21,468 bases of DNA, taken from IMG/VR virus record IMGVR_UViG_3300046012_000361, positions 1-21,468 of that record. One strand, written 5' to 3'. The position numbers and the translations under genes were made by a program. Positions 19,670-21,468 of this stretch are shown here, one piece after another. The notes under the pieces are model-generated. The model saw only the letters and a program-made list of their open reading frames with translations, did not search any database and had not been told where the DNA came from. How positions within the stretch are numbered: the stretch's first letter is position 1; every line of letters starts with the position of its first letter. The stretch comes from a virus.

Positions 19670-20236
19670 GTGATTTTGGATGGATTTCTACTTCTCACCG
19701 GCAACTCCCAGGGAGCTACCGGCACAATCGCCTCCGGGTCCTATACGGACACGCCGACGACCGGCACGCAGGATGGTTCGAACATCATCGACTTGGGCGA
19801 GAAGGGTGGTATTCCTGCTTCTGCTCAGGGCGGCGGTGCTCGTGACATTGGTATCGGTAACCCGGACATTTGGCTGTTCTGCACGGTCACGACTGCCTTC
19901 ACTGGCGGCACGAGCCTTGCAGTTGAGCTCCAGTATGCCCCCGATAATGGCTCTGGCGCCCCGGGCTCCTGGACTGTTGTCTGGGCCAGTCCCGTTGCCG
20001 AAGTTGAAGCCAACCTTGTGGTCGGCGCTCAGCTTTGTAACATCAACGTTCCCCGGCAGATCCCAGATATTGGCCCGCCACGGTTCGTTAAGGCAACTTT
20101 CGTCAGCGTTGGTACCCACACCGGCGGTGCTGTTGAAATGGGTATTGCCCTCGACCGCTTTGACCAGATCATGGGCACTGGCGCCAACGCAGGTGTAATC
20201 TCCGGCTATCCCGCCGGCATCAATATCGCTAACTAA
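19670..20236 (+). CDS. Bbp16-like capsid cement protein (188 aa)
   Basis: The protein probably sits on the capsid surface and stabilises it, as described for Bbp16 of phage BPP-1. Features are an N-terminal MILDGFLLLTG, NIIDLGEKG (about 39-47), RDIGIGNPDIWLF (about 58-70), a beta-rich middle (TSLAVELQYAPDNG) and ALDRFDQI near the end. These follow the usual order in Bbp16-type cement proteins. The start is a GTG with GGAG eight bases upstream, because the ATG five bases earlier reaches a stop after two codons. It lies 12 bases after the major capsid gene, as expected for this gene pair. Confidence 0.78.
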   Translation: MILDGFLLLTGNSQGATGTIASGSYTDTPTTGTQDGSNIIDLGEKGGIPASAQGGGARDIGIGNPDIWLFCTVTTAFTGGTSLAVELQYAPDNGSGAPGSWTVVWASPVAEVEANLVVGAQLCNINVPRQIPDIGPPRFVKATFVSVGTHTGGAVEMGIALDRFDQIMGTGANAGVISGYPAGINIAN

Positions 20237-20247
20237 GGAGCAAAGCA

Positions 20248-20886
20248 GTGAAGAAACTTCTCCTCTCCACTGCGCTCTTGGCTGTGCTGGGGTTCCATAC
20301 CCCAGCCGCTAAGGCACAGACCGCAGCCAACTGCGGAGTGAACTACGTCCCGACTATTGGTGTCAATTGCGCTAATGTTCGGGCACCGACCTTTATCGGG
20401 CAGATCTTGGGCCTAGTGCCTGCGGCTTCGGCCTCGGATGTTTGGTGTATCGACGCTTCGGCGACCAAATCGATCCACATTCGTCGGGTTGAGCTATCAG
20501 GTACAGCTGGCACCGCGGTCACGCTTCCGGTTGTATTTATCAGGCGCAACACGTTGGATACTGGTGGAACATCCGCAACCCCAAGTATTACTAAAGCCAT
20601 TACCAGCAATGCAGCCTCCACGGCAACGGTGATTTCTTATACGGCCAATCCAACTATCACCGATTCGACTTCGCATCAGACCATTCGGTCATCGGAGCTG
20701 ACATTGCCTGTTACATCGGCCGGTAATGCAGATCGGGTAACATGGGTTTTTGGTACCGCTGTCGATGCTTACGATCAAGGCGCTGATTTGCTTAAGGGCT
20801 CAACCCAGCAGTTCTGCCTTAATCTTGGCGTCGTTTCGGTGTCCTCCGGGCTACTGAATGGCATTGTCGAATGGACGGAGGACTGA
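20248..20886 (+). CDS. Exported virion-type protein (212 aa)
   Basis: Residues 1-23 form a Sec signal peptide (MKKLLLSTALLAVLGF to AAKAQT). The mature protein is beta-rich with four cysteines. It contains PAASASDVWCIDASATKSIHIRRVELSGTA and FIRRNTLDTGGTSATP, followed by SYTANPTI. I recall this layout from accessory virion proteins of other phages, where no signal peptide is usual. The start is a GTG with AAGGAG seven bases upstream. It sits between the cement protein and a small coiled-coil protein, inside the head operon, so a virion function is likely even though the leader predicts export. The exact role is unknown. Confidence 0.6.
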   Translation: MKKLLLSTALLAVLGFHTPAAKAQTAANCGVNYVPTIGVNCANVRAPTFIGQILGLVPAASASDVWCIDASATKSIHIRRVELSGTAGTAVTLPVVFIRRNTLDTGGTSATPSITKAITSNAASTATVISYTANPTITDSTSHQTIRSSELTLPVTSAGNADRVTWVFGTAVDAYDQGADLLKGSTQQFCLNLGVVSVSSGLLNGIVEWTED

Positions 20887-20887
20887 C

Positions 20888-21457
20888 ATGGCACGTTGGC
20901 GATTAGTTGGTGAGCAGGCGGCCTATCTCAAAACTGACCCGCCGTCTATCTACACCATTCGGGAAACCGATGTGGTGACTGGTAAGACGGCGCAGAAGGT
21001 CTTTGAGGTGCCAACTGAGGTTCCTTCTGGAAGCATTTTGGCTCTGGCCGAAGGCTTCCATCAGGACACCGACATCATCTTTTCCGGTGACCCCACGCCG
21101 GATATGTATCCCCTCGACGAGGAAGCAAAAATCATCACGGCCGCTATGGAACAACGTTGGGGTCAACAGTTCCTTGGCCTTGAGGGCAACTACTCCGACA
21201 CCATTGGACGGCAGATAGCGGATCTTTTCACCGATATTAGATCAAGCATGCCCATCCAACCCTCGCCGGTTGCTTCTCCGTCGAGTGAAGTCGTGGAACT
21301 CCGTTCGCAGGTTGCTGAACTGGCCGGCGTTGTTAAGGCCCTTTTGGCAGAAAGGAAAGACGATGAAACATCCGGGATTCAAGTCGGTGCAATCATCGAT
21401 AGCCAAGAAAGAAGGGGTGTCGAGCAAGCGGGCGGGAGCCATTCTCGCCGCGTCTAG
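20888..21457 (+). CDS. Hypothetical protein with C-terminal coiled coil (189 aa)
   Basis: Unrecognised 189-residue protein. The N-terminal part (MARWRLVGEQAAYLKT, YTIRETDVVTGKTAQKVFEVP) looks beta-rich. Then come TPDMYPLDEEAKIITAAMEQRWG (about 80-103) and a short coiled coil (VVELRSQVAELAGVVKALLAER, about 135-158), followed by a charged tail ending SRRV. The ATG at 20888 has GGAGG six bases upstream. The longer start at 20858 overlaps the previous gene more and lacks a site. Its last 95 bases overlap the next gene. Position suggests a virion or head-tail joining protein. Confidence 0.7.
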   Translation: MARWRLVGEQAAYLKTDPPSIYTIRETDVVTGKTAQKVFEVPTEVPSGSILALAEGFHQDTDIIFSGDPTPDMYPLDEEAKIITAAMEQRWGQQFLGLEGNYSDTIGRQIADLFTDIRSSMPIQPSPVASPSSEVVELRSQVAELAGVVKALLAERKDDETSGIQVGAIIDSQERRGVEQAGGSHSRRV

Positions 21458-21468
21458 CCGTGGGGCTC
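21363..21468 (+). CDS. Small Lys/Ala-rich phage protein, cut by window end
   Basis: Only the first 35 residues are in the window: MKHPGFKSVQSSIAKKEG, then VSSKRAGAILAASSRGA. I recall short basic phage proteins with this 'HPGF-A-Q--IA-K-G-S---AGAILA' pattern, of unknown function, from head and tail gene clusters. AAGGA is six bases before the ATG. It overlaps the end of the 20888-21457 gene in another frame. The true end lies beyond 21468. Confidence 0.65.
   Translation, partial: MKHPGFKSVQSSIAKKEGVSSKRAGAILAASSRGA

Noticed and set aside
1-21468. tRNA genes, CRISPR arrays, integrase or attachment site
   Set aside because: No cloverleaf, no regularly spaced repeats and no recombinase-like protein were seen, so it cannot be said from this window whether the phage is temperate.

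Overview
This window looks like part of the genome of a tailed (podovirus-type) bacteriophage or a prophage of one. The right-hand plus-strand genes follow the head-gene order I associate with Bordetella phage BPP-1 relatives: small and large terminase, a head-to-tail connector portal, a Bbp19-like protein, scaffold, a GP7/HK97-type major capsid protein and a Bbp16-like capsid cement protein. Shine-Dalgarno sites are of the AGGAGG type and several products carry Sec signal peptides, so the host is a Gram-negative bacterium. The GC-rich composition and the look of the small genes suggest an alphaproteobacterium, but that is inference. No integrase, reverse transcriptase, polymerase, lysis enzyme, tRNA or CRISPR array is visible.

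Left arm (46-6128, all minus strand). These are short, tightly packed genes, often joined by ATGA overlaps. They encode microproteins of 33-124 aa, a coiled-coil protein (1077-1757), a 214-aa basic protein (1828-2472) and two small exported proteins (3936-4289 and 4464-4940). Several genes of 33-55 aa are recognisable only from good ribosome binding sites and exact overlaps. Clear control signals include a sigma-70-type promoter with a palindrome in its spacer (915-943), rho-independent-type terminators (981-1022, 1791-1808, 3902-3929, 5733-5760) and repeated operator-like motifs (2489-2559, 6215-6228).

Divergence region (6129-6903). About 775 bp appear non-coding and separate the leftward from the rightward genes. 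The region holds a large nested inverted repeat centred near 6502 (arms 6423-6456 and 6547-6580, with an inner pair 6481-6492 and 6512-6525). This is flanked by a degenerate direct repeat (6237-6324 and 6587-6666). It is the best candidate here for a replication origin or a two-way control site.

Right arm (6904-21468, all plus strand). A small GIY-YIG-like protein with altered active-site positions and a helix-turn-helix small terminase candidate come first. Three exported adhesin or tailspike-type proteins follow (7777-13462), the last a 1348-aa beta-helix protein. Then come large terminase, two small linker genes, portal, the Bbp19-like gene, a LAGLIDADG homing endonuclease, scaffold, capsid, cement, another exported virion-type protein, a small C-terminal coiled-coil protein and the start of a further small gene cut by the window edge.

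The most striking observation is that the homing endonuclease reading frame ends with a second, diverged copy of the C-terminus of the Bbp19-like protein just upstream. This suggests that the element inserted into that gene and brought a replacement 3' end with it.
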